Source of the DNA: Mycoplana azooxidifex
Lineage (GTDB): Bacteria; Pseudomonadota; Alphaproteobacteria; Rhizobiales; Rhizobiaceae
Reading direction: 5' to 3'
DNA: 64,000 bases
Assembly: GCF_014196765.1 (NCBI RefSeq)
Contig: NZ_JACIEE010000001.1
Span: 678,454 to 742,453 of the forward strand
Shown here: positions 36,695 through 45,221 of the stretch, one piece after another
How the letters are laid out: every line of letters begins with the position of its first letter
How positions within the stretch are numbered: position 1 is the stretch's first letter
The notes under the pieces: model-generated
The model's input: only the letters and a program-made list of their open reading frames with translations
Told to the model about the DNA's origin: nothing
Database searches by the model: none
Position numbers and translations under genes: made by a program

Positions 36695-37756
36695 TTACAG
36701 TTTCACCGGCCGGCCGGTGCGCACGCTCTCGTCGGCGGCAAGGCAGATCCTGAGCGACTGGACCGCATCGTCCATGTGGCGCGAAAGGTCGATATCCTCG
36801 CGGATCGCCTTCAGCATATAGGCCTGCTCGCGGTCGCAGAGCTCCTGGTGACCCGGCTCGCCGGCCATCTTCAGGTCTTCGTCGGCCTTGAGGAAGCGGC
36901 CGTCCGGCCCGGTCTCGGCATTGTGCAGCCGGATCACCGCCGTCTTGGTGTGGGTGTCGATGTCGTCCGACTTGGCGTTCGGGTCCATGACGATGGAGAC
37001 GGATCCCTTCGGCGACATCACGTCCTTCACGAAGAAGGCCGTTTCCGAGATCATCGGCCCCCAGGCCGCCTCGTACCAGCCGAGCGAGCCGTCGTCGTAA
37101 AGCACCTGCAGGTGGCCGTAGTTGTACATGTCGGGCGCGATCTCGTCGGAGAGCCGAAGCCCCATGCCGCGCACCTCGACCGGCCTGGCGTCGGTGATCT
37201 GGCACATGACATCCACATAGTGCACCCCGCAATCGACGATCGGCGGCGTTGTCTGCATCAGCGCCTTGTGCGTCTCCCAGGTCGGCCCGCTCGACTGCTG
37301 GTTCAGGTTCATGCGGAACACGTAGGGGCCGCCGAGCTTGCGGGCTTCCGCGATCAGCCGCATCCAGGAAGGATGGTGGCGCAGGATATAGCCGACCACG
37401 AGCTTGCGTCCGTTGGCGCGCGCGCAGGCGACCACGCGCTCGGCATCAGCGACCGTCGTCGCCAGCGGCTTCTCCACGAACACATGCGCCCCCGCCTCCA
37501 TCGCCATCACCGCAAAGTCAGCGTGGCTGTCGGAATAGGTGTTGATCGAGCAGAGCTCGGGCTTCAGCTCCTTCAGAGCGTCGGGAAAGGACGGCAGGAT
37601 CTCGTATTCGCGCAGTGGCTCCGGAAGCTCGACCTTCGAGCGGTTGACGAGACCGGCGATCGTGAAGCCGGGGTTCTCATGATAGGCGAGCGCATGGCTG
37701 CGGCCCATGTTGCCGAGACCGGCGGACAGCACGCGGATGGGAGATGCGGAATTCAT
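36695..37756 (-). CDS. Gfo/Idh/MocA family oxidoreductase
   Basis: 353 aa. N-terminal [18 protein letters not shown] is the nucleotide-binding fold, and [11 protein letters not shown] is the EKP motif carrying the catalytic lysine. The C-terminal domain holds [12 protein letters not shown] (the D-x3-H of the active site). Such enzymes oxidise or epimerise sugars with NAD(P). Placed between the importer permease and ATPase genes, it likely modifies the imported sugar. ATG 37756 follows GAAGGAA. Confidence 0.9.
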   Translation of the reverse strand: MNSASPIRVLSAGLGNMGRSHALAYHENPGFTIAGLVNRSKVELPEPLREYEILPSFPDALKELKPELCSINTYSDSHADFAVMAMEAGAHVFVEKPLATTVADAERVVACARANGRKLVVGYILRHHPSWMRLIAEARKLGGPYVFRMNLNQQSSGPTWETHKALMQTTPPIVDCGVHYVDVMCQITDARPVEVRGMGLRLSDEIAPDMYNYGHLQVLYDDGSLGWYEAAWGPMISETAFFVKDVMSPKGSVSIVMDPNAKSDDIDTHTKTAVIRLHNAETGPDGRFLKADEDLKMAGEPGHQELCDREQAYMLKAIREDIDLSRHMDDAVQSLRICLAADESVRTGRPVKL

Positions 37757-37787
37757 GCTTTCATTCCTTCGCAAGAAACATTGGTCG

Positions 37788-37926
37788 GGGCAGCCCCCTC
37801 ACCCGGCCTCCGCTGCGCTCGGCCACCCTCTCCCCAAGGGGAGAGGAGGATCGTCGGCGTCGCGGCAATCTCCCTCTTCTCCCCACCGGGGAGAAGGTGC
37901 CCGAAGGGCGGATGAGGGGGCTGCCC
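37788..37926. repeat. Nested palindromic intergenic repeat, copy B
   Basis: Ends GGGCAGCCCCCTC and GAGGGGGCTGCCC are perfect reverse complements; inner arms CTCTCCCCAAGGGGAGAG and TTCTCCCCACCGGGGAGAAG are self-complementary. It fills the gap between the permease and oxidoreductase genes inside an operon and may affect mRNA stability. Confidence 0.75.
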
Positions 37927-37940
37927 AGGCGCGAGAACCA

Positions 37941-38780
37941 TCATTTCACCGCTCCCGAGGTAATGCCGCGGATGAGCTGCCGCGAAAAGGCGAGATAGAG
38001 GACGAGAACCGGCAGGATCGCCAGCGACAGGGCGGCCAGCACCGCGTTCCAGTTGGTGACGAACTGGCCGATGAAGATCTGCGAGCCGAGCGTAACGGTC
38101 TTGGTCGCCTCGCCCGGCGCCAGGATCAGCGGGAACCACAGGTCGTTCCAGATCGGGATCATGGTGAAGACGGCGACCGTTGCCATGGCGGGCCGCACGA
38201 GCGGCAGCACCAGCCGGAAGAAGATGGAGTATTCCGAAAGCCCGTCGATCCGTCCGGCATTCTTCAGGTCGTCGGAAACGGTGCGCATGAACTCCGAAAG
38301 GATGAACACGGCGAGCGGCAACCCCTGCGCCGTATAGACGAGGATCAGCGCCGTCAGCGTGTTGACGAGCCCGGTCGCCACCATCCCCTGCAGGATCGCC
38401 ACCGTGCCGAGCCGGATCGGGATCATGATGCCGAGCGCGAGATAGAGCCCCATCAGCGTATTGCCGCGGAAGCGATACTCCGAGAGCGCGAACGCCGCCA
38501 TCGCGCCGAACAGCAGCACGAGAAAGATCGAGACGACCGTGACGATCAGGCTGTTCTGGAAGTAGAGCGCGAAGTCCCCCTGCCCCAGCACCGTGCGGTA
38601 GCCCACCAGATCGAAGGTCGCGGGCGTCGGCAGTTGCATCGGGTTACGGAAGATCGCATTGCGGTTCTTCATCGAATTGATGATCGTCAGGAACACCGGA
38701 AAGACCGCGATCAGCGTATAGGCGATCAGGGCGGCGTGGACGATGGCCGTACGGGACAGCGAGGTGCGTGCCTTGGACAT
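37941..38780 (-). CDS. Sugar ABC importer permease, MalG/UgpE-type
   Basis: 279 aa with six membrane segments and EAA-like loop RIDGLSEYSIFFRLVLPLVR. IMIPIRLGTVAILQGM and IWNDLWFPLIL are typical of carbohydrate CUT1 permeases. GGGGAGCC precedes the ATG. 12 bp follow the upstream permease. Confidence 0.93.
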   Translation of the reverse strand: MSKARTSLSRTAIVHAALIAYTLIAVFPVFLTIINSMKNRNAIFRNPMQLPTPATFDLVGYRTVLGQGDFALYFQNSLIVTVVSIFLVLLFGAMAAFALSEYRFRGNTLMGLYLALGIMIPIRLGTVAILQGMVATGLVNTLTALILVYTAQGLPLAVFILSEFMRTVSDDLKNAGRIDGLSEYSIFFRLVLPLVRPAMATVAVFTMIPIWNDLWFPLILAPGEATKTVTLGSQIFIGQFVTNWNAVLAALSLAILPVLVLYLAFSRQLIRGITSGAVK

Positions 38781-38792
38781 GGTCGGCTCCCC

Positions 38793-39743
38793 TCAGAACT
38801 GGTAGCGGCGGATGCGCCGCTGGATGACGAAAAGATAGAGCGACACGCCGGCGAGGATGATCAGGAACATCACGGTCGCGATCGTCGCCCCCATCGAGCG
38901 GTCGCCCAGTTGTAGCTGGAAGCCGAAGAAGGTCCGGTAGAGCAGCGTGCCGAGGATGTCGGTCGAGCCGTCCGGTCCGGCGAGCGCGCCTTGCACGGTG
39001 TAGACGAGGTCGAAGGCGTTGAAGTTGCCGACGAAGGTCAGGATCGAGATGATACCGATCGCCGGCAGGATCAGCGGCAGCTTGATCTTGAAGAACTGTG
39101 CCCAACCGGTGATGCCGTCGCATTCGGCAGCCTCGATCACCTCCTCGGGAATGTTGAGGAGCGCCGCGTAGATCAGCATCATCGGGATGCCGACATACTG
39201 CCAGACCGAGATCAGCGAGACCGCGATCAGCGCCGAGCCCGGCCTTCCGAGCCAGGGCGAGAACAGCGATTTCAGCCCGACGAGGTCCATCAGGTAGGGC
39301 GAGACGCCCCAGATCGGCGACAGGATCAGCTTCCAGATGAAACCGACGATCACGAAGGAAAGCAGCGTCGGCAGGAAGATGGCGGTCCGGTAGAAGGCGG
39401 CCCCCCTCAGTTTCGGCAACGACAGCAGGGCTGCGAGCGCGATGCCGATCGGGTTCTGCACCATCATGTGGATGAAGAAGAAGATGAAGTTGTTCTTCAG
39501 CGCGTTCCAGAAGTCCGACGCCCAGCGCTCGTTGCCGAACAGCGTTGCGAAATTCGACAGGCCGACGAAAGCCGGCTGCCCGTCGACGGTGTTGAAGAAG
39601 GAGAGCCTGAGCGTCTCGAACAAGGGCAGGATCATCACCGCCGTGTAGACGACCAGCGCCGGCAGCAGGAAGACGGCGATGTGCCACCGCCGCGGCCGCC
39701 GCACGACGTCGAATTCGGCTTCTGAAACTGTGGCGTCCGTCAT
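38793..39743 (-). CDS. Sugar ABC importer permease, MalF/UgpA-type
   Basis: 316 aa. Six membrane helices and EAA loop EAAECDGITGWAQFFKIKLP identify a CUT1 permease. Start 39743 (MTDATVSE) is preceded by AAGAGACC; an earlier in-frame start is in the untranslated leader. It forms the channel with the MalG-type protein. Confidence 0.93.
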   Translation of the reverse strand: MTDATVSEAEFDVVRRPRRWHIAVFLLPALVVYTAVMILPLFETLRLSFFNTVDGQPAFVGLSNFATLFGNERWASDFWNALKNNFIFFFIHMMVQNPIGIALAALLSLPKLRGAAFYRTAIFLPTLLSFVIVGFIWKLILSPIWGVSPYLMDLVGLKSLFSPWLGRPGSALIAVSLISVWQYVGIPMMLIYAALLNIPEEVIEAAECDGITGWAQFFKIKLPLILPAIGIISILTFVGNFNAFDLVYTVQGALAGPDGSTDILGTLLYRTFFGFQLQLGDRSMGATIATVMFLIILAGVSLYLFVIQRRIRRYQF

Positions 39744-39921
39744 GGTCTCTTGCCCGCTGTTGACCGTTCGCTCGATGATCCACCGCCAAATGCGGAGAGT
39801 GTCACACGGCCGGTCCTGCCGCATGATGCCGTCCCGGGATACCCGGCGGATGAAACGTCAGCTTACACGTTTTCCCGCGGATGGCGCGGGCCTCGGACCG
39901 GATCGACAGGGCAGCCAACCG

Positions 39922-40116
39922 CCCCTCATCCGCCTGCCGGCACCTTCTCCCCGTAAGCAGGGAGAAGGAACCATTGCCGCACTGTTCGCCGCCGGATCCA
40001 CCTCCCCCTTGAGGGGGGAGGTCGCGCGGAACGCGCGGGTGGGGTGATCCTTGCCGAAAACGCGGCATCACTCCACCCCGGCCCTGCGGGCCGACCCTCC
40101 CCCTCAAGGGGAGGGT
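39922..40116. repeat. Nested palindromic intergenic repeat, copy C
   Basis: It begins CCCCTCATCCGCCTGCCGG as in copy A, then carries CCTCCCCCTTGAGGGGGGAGG and CCCTCCCCCTCAAGGGGAGG arms around a GC-rich centre. It fills most of the 384-bp gap between the binding-protein stop and the MalF-type start. This is the same position as the REP sequences between malE and malF in enterics, where they raise binding-protein mRNA over permease mRNA. Confidence 0.75.
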
Positions 40117-40127
40117 AAGCGCATGCC

Positions 40128-41387
40128 TCACTTCGCCGGCTTGAACCAGCTGTCGAGGCCCTTCTGCAGCTTCTCGGCAGCCTCTTCCGGCGTCTGGGTG
40201 CCGTTGATGACGTTGGCGGAAGCCGTCCAGGTCTCGTTTTCGAGGTTCGGCGTGCCGCGCGACAGGATCTGGTAGGTCGAGCGGATCGTCGGCTTGCACT
40301 TCTCGCGCCAGGAGACGAATTCCTGGGCGATCGGGTCCTGCATCTTCACCGCCGTCGAGTTCAGGCTGAAGAAGCCCGGCAGCGAGTTGGCGTAGATGTC
40401 GGCGAATTCCGGTGAGGCGATGAAGGAGAGCAGCTTCTTCGCCGCTTCCGGATTGGCGCTCTTGGCGTTCAGGCCGACGCCGATGTCGTTGTGGTCGGAG
40501 ATGTAGCAGGTATCGCCGGCGGCCTTCACCGGCGGCGGGAACGCGCCCATCTTGAACTGCGCCTGGGTGTTGAACAGGCCGATCTCCCACGAGCCGGCCG
40601 GGAAGATGGCGGCGCGGCCGAGCGTGAACAGGTTCTGGCTGTCAGGATAGGTCTGGGCCTCGAAGCCGTCGCCGAGGTAGTCCTTCCACTTGGCGAGCAC
40701 GCGATAGGGTTCCACCCACGGCTCGTCGGTCAGCTTCTGCTCGCCCTTGATCAGGGCCGCACGGCCTTCCTCGCCCTTCCAGTAGGTCGGGCCGATGTTC
40801 TGGTAGCCCATGGTGGCGGCTTCCCAGAGGTCCTTCGTGCCCATCGCCATCGGGATATAATTGCCGTCGGCCTTGATCTTGTCGAGGGCTGCGAAGAATT
40901 CGGCTTCGGTGGTCGGCACCGCGATGCCCAGCTGGTCGAAGGCGTCCTTGTTGTAGATGAAGCCGTGGATGACCGAGGCCATCGGCACGCAGAAGGTTGC
41001 CGAACCGTCGTCCGTCGTCCACGCGGACTTGGCGACGTCGGAGAAGTTCTCCATGCCCGGAAGATCGTTCAGGCTGGCAAGATGCTTCTTGTTGTAAAGC
41101 TCCAGCGAGGCGTCGAACGGACGGCAGGTGATGAGGTCGCCGGCCGAGCCTGCATCGAGCTTGGCGTTCAGGGCGGCATTGTATTCGGTCGGCGCGGTCG
41201 GCGCGAACACCACCTTGATGCCCGGGTTCTTCGCCTCGAAGGCCGGGATGATCTTCTCCTGCCAGATCGACAGGTCGTCGTTGCGCCAGCTCTCGATCGT
41301 CAGCGAGACGTCCTGGGCCTGCGCGAGGCCCGCGGTGCCGAGGACGCTCGTGGCAAGGAGCAGCCCCTTGATCAAATTGCGTGTCAT
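40128..41387 (-). CDS. Sugar ABC importer solute-binding protein
   Basis: 419 aa. Sec signal MTRNLIKGLLLATSVLGTAG cleaved near AQAQ. The mature protein begins VSLTIESWRNDDLSIWQEKI as in CUT1 binding proteins and has NPGIKVVFAP and a C-terminal helix. GGGAGAATGTC precedes the start. It sits directly downstream of murQ, so the ligand is probably an N-acetylated amino sugar, its disaccharide or MurNAc. Confidence 0.92.
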   Translation of the reverse strand: MTRNLIKGLLLATSVLGTAGLAQAQDVSLTIESWRNDDLSIWQEKIIPAFEAKNPGIKVVFAPTAPTEYNAALNAKLDAGSAGDLITCRPFDASLELYNKKHLASLNDLPGMENFSDVAKSAWTTDDGSATFCVPMASVIHGFIYNKDAFDQLGIAVPTTEAEFFAALDKIKADGNYIPMAMGTKDLWEAATMGYQNIGPTYWKGEEGRAALIKGEQKLTDEPWVEPYRVLAKWKDYLGDGFEAQTYPDSQNLFTLGRAAIFPAGSWEIGLFNTQAQFKMGAFPPPVKAAGDTCYISDHNDIGVGLNAKSANPEAAKKLLSFIASPEFADIYANSLPGFFSLNSTAVKMQDPIAQEFVSWREKCKPTIRSTYQILSRGTPNLENETWTASANVINGTQTPEEAAEKLQKGLDSWFKPAK

Positions 41388-41428
41388 GACATTCTCCCTT
41401 TTGTGCGCCCCGTTTGGCGCGGTTCCCG

Positions 41429-42322
41429 TTATTGGAAGGTCTTCAGGGCGCGCCGCAGGCTTTGCCCGGAATTGTCGAGCGCGGCGTCGGCCGCGGCCTT
41501 GTCTTTCGCGCCGGCTGCGATCAGCACCGCCGCCTTGACGGATCCTTCGGACTGCTCGAGCAGTTGCCCCGCCGTCTCGACGTCGACGCCGGAAATGCCG
41601 GCGACGATGCGGGCCGCGCGATCCTTCAGCTTGATGTTGTCCGCCTTCAGGTTGACCATGTAACCGTCATGCACATGGCCGAGCTGGATGCCGACGAGCG
41701 TCGAGAGCATGTTGAAGGCGACCTTCTGCGCCGTCCCCGCCCCCATGCGCGTCGAGCCGGAAATCACTTCCGGCGGCGTCTGCAGCAGGATGGAGATATC
41801 GGCATAAGCAAAGAGCGGTGCGCCGGGATTGTTGGCGAGCGCGATCACCTTGGCATCGTGCTCGCGGGCGTGGTCGGCAACGGCGATTGCATAGGGTGTC
41901 GTGCCGCTGGCGGTGACGCAGATCACGCAGTCGCCCTTGCCGATCCCCGCCTTTTCGGCATCAGTGATCGCAAGCTCTTCGTCGTCCTCGTAGCCGCCGG
42001 CAAGATCCTCGAGGCTGGCGGCGCCGCCGGCCAGCAGAATGACGATGCGGTCGCGCGCAATGCCGTAGGTGCCCGGAAGCTCCAGCGCGTCGGCCATCGC
42101 CATCAGGCCGGAACTGCCGGCGCCGACATAGACGAGGCGCCCGCCCGAACGCAGAGCATCGGCCGCCAGCTTCGCCGCCTCGGCAATGTCCTCGATCGCC
42201 GCATCGACGGCGCCCGCGGCCTGCCGCTGGGCTGCGGACAGCACCTTGAGCACCTCGACCGGGCTGCGCTCGTCGAGACCTTCCGCCTGTTCATGCCTGG
42301 CTTCGGTTCTGGCTGATGCCAT
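41429..42322 (-). CDS. murQ: N-acetylmuramic acid 6-phosphate etherase MurQ
   Basis: 297 aa. The SIS fold carries the family signatures GGRLVYVGAGSSGLMAMAD, GIARDRIVILLAGG and SGSTRMGAGTAQKVAFNMLS. The enzyme removes D-lactate from MurNAc-6-phosphate to give GlcNAc-6-phosphate. AAGGGAGAACAATCC lies before the ATG. First gene of the leftward operon, divergent from the kinase, with operator L immediately upstream. It implies that the imported or phosphorylated sugar includes MurNAc. Confidence 0.94.
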   Translation of the reverse strand: MASARTEARHEQAEGLDERSPVEVLKVLSAAQRQAAGAVDAAIEDIAEAAKLAADALRSGGRLVYVGAGSSGLMAMADALELPGTYGIARDRIVILLAGGAASLEDLAGGYEDDEELAITDAEKAGIGKGDCVICVTASGTTPYAIAVADHAREHDAKVIALANNPGAPLFAYADISILLQTPPEVISGSTRMGAGTAQKVAFNMLSTLVGIQLGHVHDGYMVNLKADNIKLKDRAARIVAGISGVDVETAGQLLEQSEGSVKAAVLIAAGAKDKAAADAALDNSGQSLRRALKTFQ

Positions 42323-42348
42323 GGATTGTTCTCCCTTGGCGGGAATTT

Positions 42349-42366
42349 AATGCCAAAAACATACCA
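42349..42366. promoter_or_regulatory. Amino-sugar operator L (murQ side)
   Basis: Read leftward this is TGGTATGTTTTTGGCATT, matching operator R at 16 of 18 positions. Each is a direct repeat of TGGTAT/TGGYAT with 11-bp spacing. It sits 27 bp upstream of murQ. The GntR protein at 43405 is the likely binder. Confidence 0.6.
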
Positions 42367-42483
42367 ATTGTCTACAGGAAATTAACTTCCGGCAGTGGAA
42401 AAATCACAGCAGACAATTTTAACGTCATATTTCAATAGATTAACGCCTCGATAGCTGGAGCTGACAGTTTTCCACTTGGTTAA

Positions 42484-42501
42484 TGGTATTTTTTTGGTAT
42501 T
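42484..42501. promoter_or_regulatory. Amino-sugar operator R (kinase side)
   Basis: TGGTATTTTTTTGGTATT, two TGGTATT units 11 bp apart, lies 20 bp upstream of the kinase start. With operator L, it brackets the divergent promoter so one regulator could repress both operons. Confidence 0.6.
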
Positions 42502-42520
42502 GTCTCTCTTGGAGGTCCCC

Positions 42521-43408
42521 ATGGCAGATTTCATCATCGGAATAGATGGCGGCGGCACCAGTTGCCGTGCGGCGGTCGCAGACCCGCAGGGCACGATTCT
42601 CGGCCGCGGCAAGAGCGGCTCCGCCAACATCCTGACCGATCCGAACAGCGCTATCCAGAGCATCGGCGAAGCAGCCGAGGCCGCCTTCCGCGACGCCCGC
42701 CTGCCCGTGGGCGAAGTGCGCAATGCCGCAGCCTTCCTGGGCCTGGCCGGCACCAATGTCGGCAACCTCACCCAATACGTACGCGAGCGCCTGCCTTTCC
42801 GCCACACCGACATCGATTCCGACGGCCTGATCGCCCTGCAGGGCGCGATCGGCGATGCGGAGGGTTCCGTCGCCATCCTTGGCACCGGCACCATCTTCAT
42901 GGCCCGCAAGGATAGCAAGGTTCATTACATCGGCGGCTGGGGCTTCACCATCGGCGATCTCGGCGGCGGCGCCCGCCTCGGCCATGCGCTCCTGCAGGAG
43001 GCGCTGCTGGCCCATGACGGCATCCGCCAGGGTTCGACCGTCACCGACGCCGTTCTCAACGAATTCCGCCACGACCCGACCGCCATGGTCGAGTTCGCCC
43101 GTCTTTCCAAGCCCGGCGATTTCGGCCGCTATGCGCCCCTCGTCTTCCAGCATGCGGAACAGGAGGACCCCGGTGCCCTGGCGCTGCTCGGACAGGCCGC
43201 ACGCTCCGTCAACGAGGCGCTCGACGCGATCACCCGCATCGGCGGCCACGAGCGGCTCTGCCTGCTCGGCGGCCTCGCTCCCCTCTATCCCGCCTGGCTG
43301 GAGCCGCGCCACCGCAAGATCCTGGTCGCGCCGCAGGCCGATGCCCTGGCCGGTGCGGTCGCGCTCGCAGCCAAGCGCCACCAGGCGAGAGCCGGAGGCG
43401 CGGCATGA
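42521..43408 (+). CDS. BadF/BadG-type amino-sugar kinase (N-acetylglucosamine or MurNAc kinase)
   Basis: 295 aa. Phosphate motif IIGIDGGGTSCRAAV and the second motif VAILGTGTIFMA mark the BadF/BadG/BcrA kinase superfamily; GGWGFTIGDLGGGARLG is typical of GlcNAc kinases. GGAGGT precedes ATG 42521. It would phosphorylate GlcNAc or MurNAc after ABC uptake, feeding NagA or MurQ. Its stop overlaps the GntR start (ATGA). Confidence 0.88.
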   Translation: MADFIIGIDGGGTSCRAAVADPQGTILGRGKSGSANILTDPNSAIQSIGEAAEAAFRDARLPVGEVRNAAAFLGLAGTNVGNLTQYVRERLPFRHTDIDSDGLIALQGAIGDAEGSVAILGTGTIFMARKDSKVHYIGGWGFTIGDLGGGARLGHALLQEALLAHDGIRQGSTVTDAVLNEFRHDPTAMVEFARLSKPGDFGRYAPLVFQHAEQEDPGALALLGQAARSVNEALDAITRIGGHERLCLLGGLAPLYPAWLEPRHRKILVAPQADALAGAVALAAKRHQARAGGAA

Positions 43409-44169
43409 CGGAACTGCTGGCCGCGATCCTGTCGCCCGAGCGCCTTCAGGCCGGCGGATCGGGGCCGCTGTACCTGAAGCTGCGCCAGACGCTGGAGGAG
43501 GCGATCCAGTCCGGCAAGCTCAACCATGGCGATGCGCTGCCGCCCGAGCGCGACCTCGCCGACTATGCCAGCATCAGCCGGGTGACCGTCCGGAAGGCGG
43601 TCGACGACCTCGTCAAGGACGGGCTGCTGGTGCGCCGCCACGGCTCGGGCACCTTCGTCGTCAAGCCGGTCTCCAAGGTGCAGCAGTCGCTGTCGCGGCT
43701 GACCTCGTTTACCGAGGACATGGCCCGGCGCGGCCTGACGACGCGAGCGCAATGGCTCGACCGCGGCCTGTTCCACCCCTCGCCCGACGAGATGATGATC
43801 CTCGGCCTGCCTGCCGACGCGCTGGTGGCGCGGCTGGGCCGCCTGCGCATCGCCGACGACATGCCGCTTGCGATCGAACGCGCCTGCATCTCGTCGGAGT
43901 TCCTGCCCGATCCGGCGCAGGTGACCGGCTCGCTCTATGCGGCACTCGGGCAGCGCGGCTACCGTCCGGTCCGCGCGGTGCAGCGCATATCGGCCTATAA
44001 TATCAAGGAGCCCGACGCGGCTCTGCTCGGCGTCACGGCCGGCGTTGCCGGGCTGTCGATCGAACGCGTCTCCTACCTTGCCTCCGGCAGGGTCGTGGAA
44101 TTCACCCGCTCGCTCTACCGGGGCGATGCCTATGACTTCGTGGCGGAACTGACGCTCTCGGATACGTGA
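43405..44169 (+). CDS. GntR family regulator (HutC/NagR subfamily, UTRA domain)
   Basis: 254 aa. Winged helix near residues 25-90 (LPPERDLADYASISRVTVRK, VRRHGSGTFV) followed by a UTRA effector domain (LGRLRIADDMPLAIERACIS, VEFTRSLYRGDAYDFVAEL). UTRA members of this type bind phosphorylated amino sugars. It is in the operon it probably autoregulates through the paired TGGTAT sites. Confidence 0.91.
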   Translation: MTELLAAILSPERLQAGGSGPLYLKLRQTLEEAIQSGKLNHGDALPPERDLADYASISRVTVRKAVDDLVKDGLLVRRHGSGTFVVKPVSKVQQSLSRLTSFTEDMARRGLTTRAQWLDRGLFHPSPDEMMILGLPADALVARLGRLRIADDMPLAIERACISSEFLPDPAQVTGSLYAALGQRGYRPVRAVQRISAYNIKEPDAALLGVTAGVAGLSIERVSYLASGRVVEFTRSLYRGDAYDFVAELTLSDT

Positions 44170-44198
44170 GCGCGCCGCATAGACCGAAAGACAAGACC

Positions 44199-45221
44199 AT
44201 GCAGACCAATATGCGCCGCGAAGTCAACGAGATCCCGGAGGCCGCAGCCCGCCTGCTGACCGAGCAGAAAGATGCGATCGTGCGCGCGGGAAGCGCGCTG
44301 AAGGCCGCCGATCCGCGCTTTGTCGTCACCGTCGCCCGCGGCTCCTCCGACCACGCCGCCCTCTTCCTCAAATATGCGATCGAACTGACCGCCGGCCGGC
44401 CCGTAGCCTCCCTCGGCCCCTCGCTCGCCTCGATCTATGGGGCGAAGCTGAAGCTCGACGGCGGCGCGGCCATCGCCATCTCGCAGTCGGGCAAGAGCCC
44501 CGACATCGTCGCCATGGCAAGGGCAGCGACGGATGCCGGCGCGATCTCGATGGCGCTGACCAACACCCTCCCCTCGCCGCTGGCAGACGCCTGCAGCCAC
44601 CCGCTCGACATCTGCGCCGGGCCGGAAATCAGCGTGGCCGCCACCAAGTCCTACGTGAACTCGATCGTGGCTGGCCTCGCCATTCTCGCCGAATGGACCG
44701 GCGACGCGGCGCTGAAGACGGCGGTGCAGGCCCTGCCGGACCAGTTCGGCAAGGCCATCGCGCTCGACTGGAGCGGGCTGATCGACGACCTCGCCGAGGC
44801 GCAGTCGCTCTACGTGCTTGGCCGCGGTCCCGGCCTTGCCATTGCCAGCGAGGCGGCGCTGAAATTCAAGGAGACCTCCGGCCTGCATGCGGAAGCCTAT
44901 TCCTCCGCCGAGGTCGTGCACGGGCCGGTCGCCCTTGTCGGCCCCTCCTTCCCGGTGATTGCGCTGGCCGCCCGCGACGCCGCCGAGCAGTCGGTCACCG
45001 GCATGGCCGACGGACTGGCAGAGAAAGGCGCCTATGCCTGCGTCACCTCGGCAGGCGCGACAACTGCCAAGAAGCTGCCCTTCGTCGCGACCGATCACCC
45101 GATCACCGACGCGCTGGCGCTGATCGTGCCGTTCTACGGCTTCGTCGAGGCCTGGTCGCGCGCCCGCGGCCTGGACCCGGACAAGCCGGTCAACCTCAAG
45201 AAAGTGACGGAGACGAGATGA
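44199..45221 (+). CDS. SIS-domain glucosamine-6-phosphate deaminase/isomerase (NagB-II type)
   Basis: 340 aa with two SIS domains: TVARGSSDHAALFLKYAIEL, ISQSGKSPDIV, and LYVLGRGPGLAIASEAALKF with HAEAYSSAEVVHGP. This equals the isomerase half of GlmS without the glutaminase domain, the NagB-II form. It would convert GlcN-6-P to fructose-6-P and ammonia after NagA. ATG 44199 was preferred on family length; GTG 44166, which overlaps the upstream stop (GTGA), is the alternative. Confidence 0.9.
   Translation: MQTNMRREVNEIPEAAARLLTEQKDAIVRAGSALKAADPRFVVTVARGSSDHAALFLKYAIELTAGRPVASLGPSLASIYGAKLKLDGGAAIAISQSGKSPDIVAMARAATDAGAISMALTNTLPSPLADACSHPLDICAGPEISVAATKSYVNSIVAGLAILAEWTGDAALKTAVQALPDQFGKAIALDWSGLIDDLAEAQSLYVLGRGPGLAIASEAALKFKETSGLHAEAYSSAEVVHGPVALVGPSFPVIALAARDAAEQSVTGMADGLAEKGAYACVTSAGATTAKKLPFVATDHPITDALALIVPFYGFVEAWSRARGLDPDKPVNLKKVTETR

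Noticed and set aside
44166..44198. GTG start for the SIS deaminase
   Set aside because: It overlaps the upstream stop but lacks a ribosome site, and ATG 44199 fits family length better. Kept as an alternative only.
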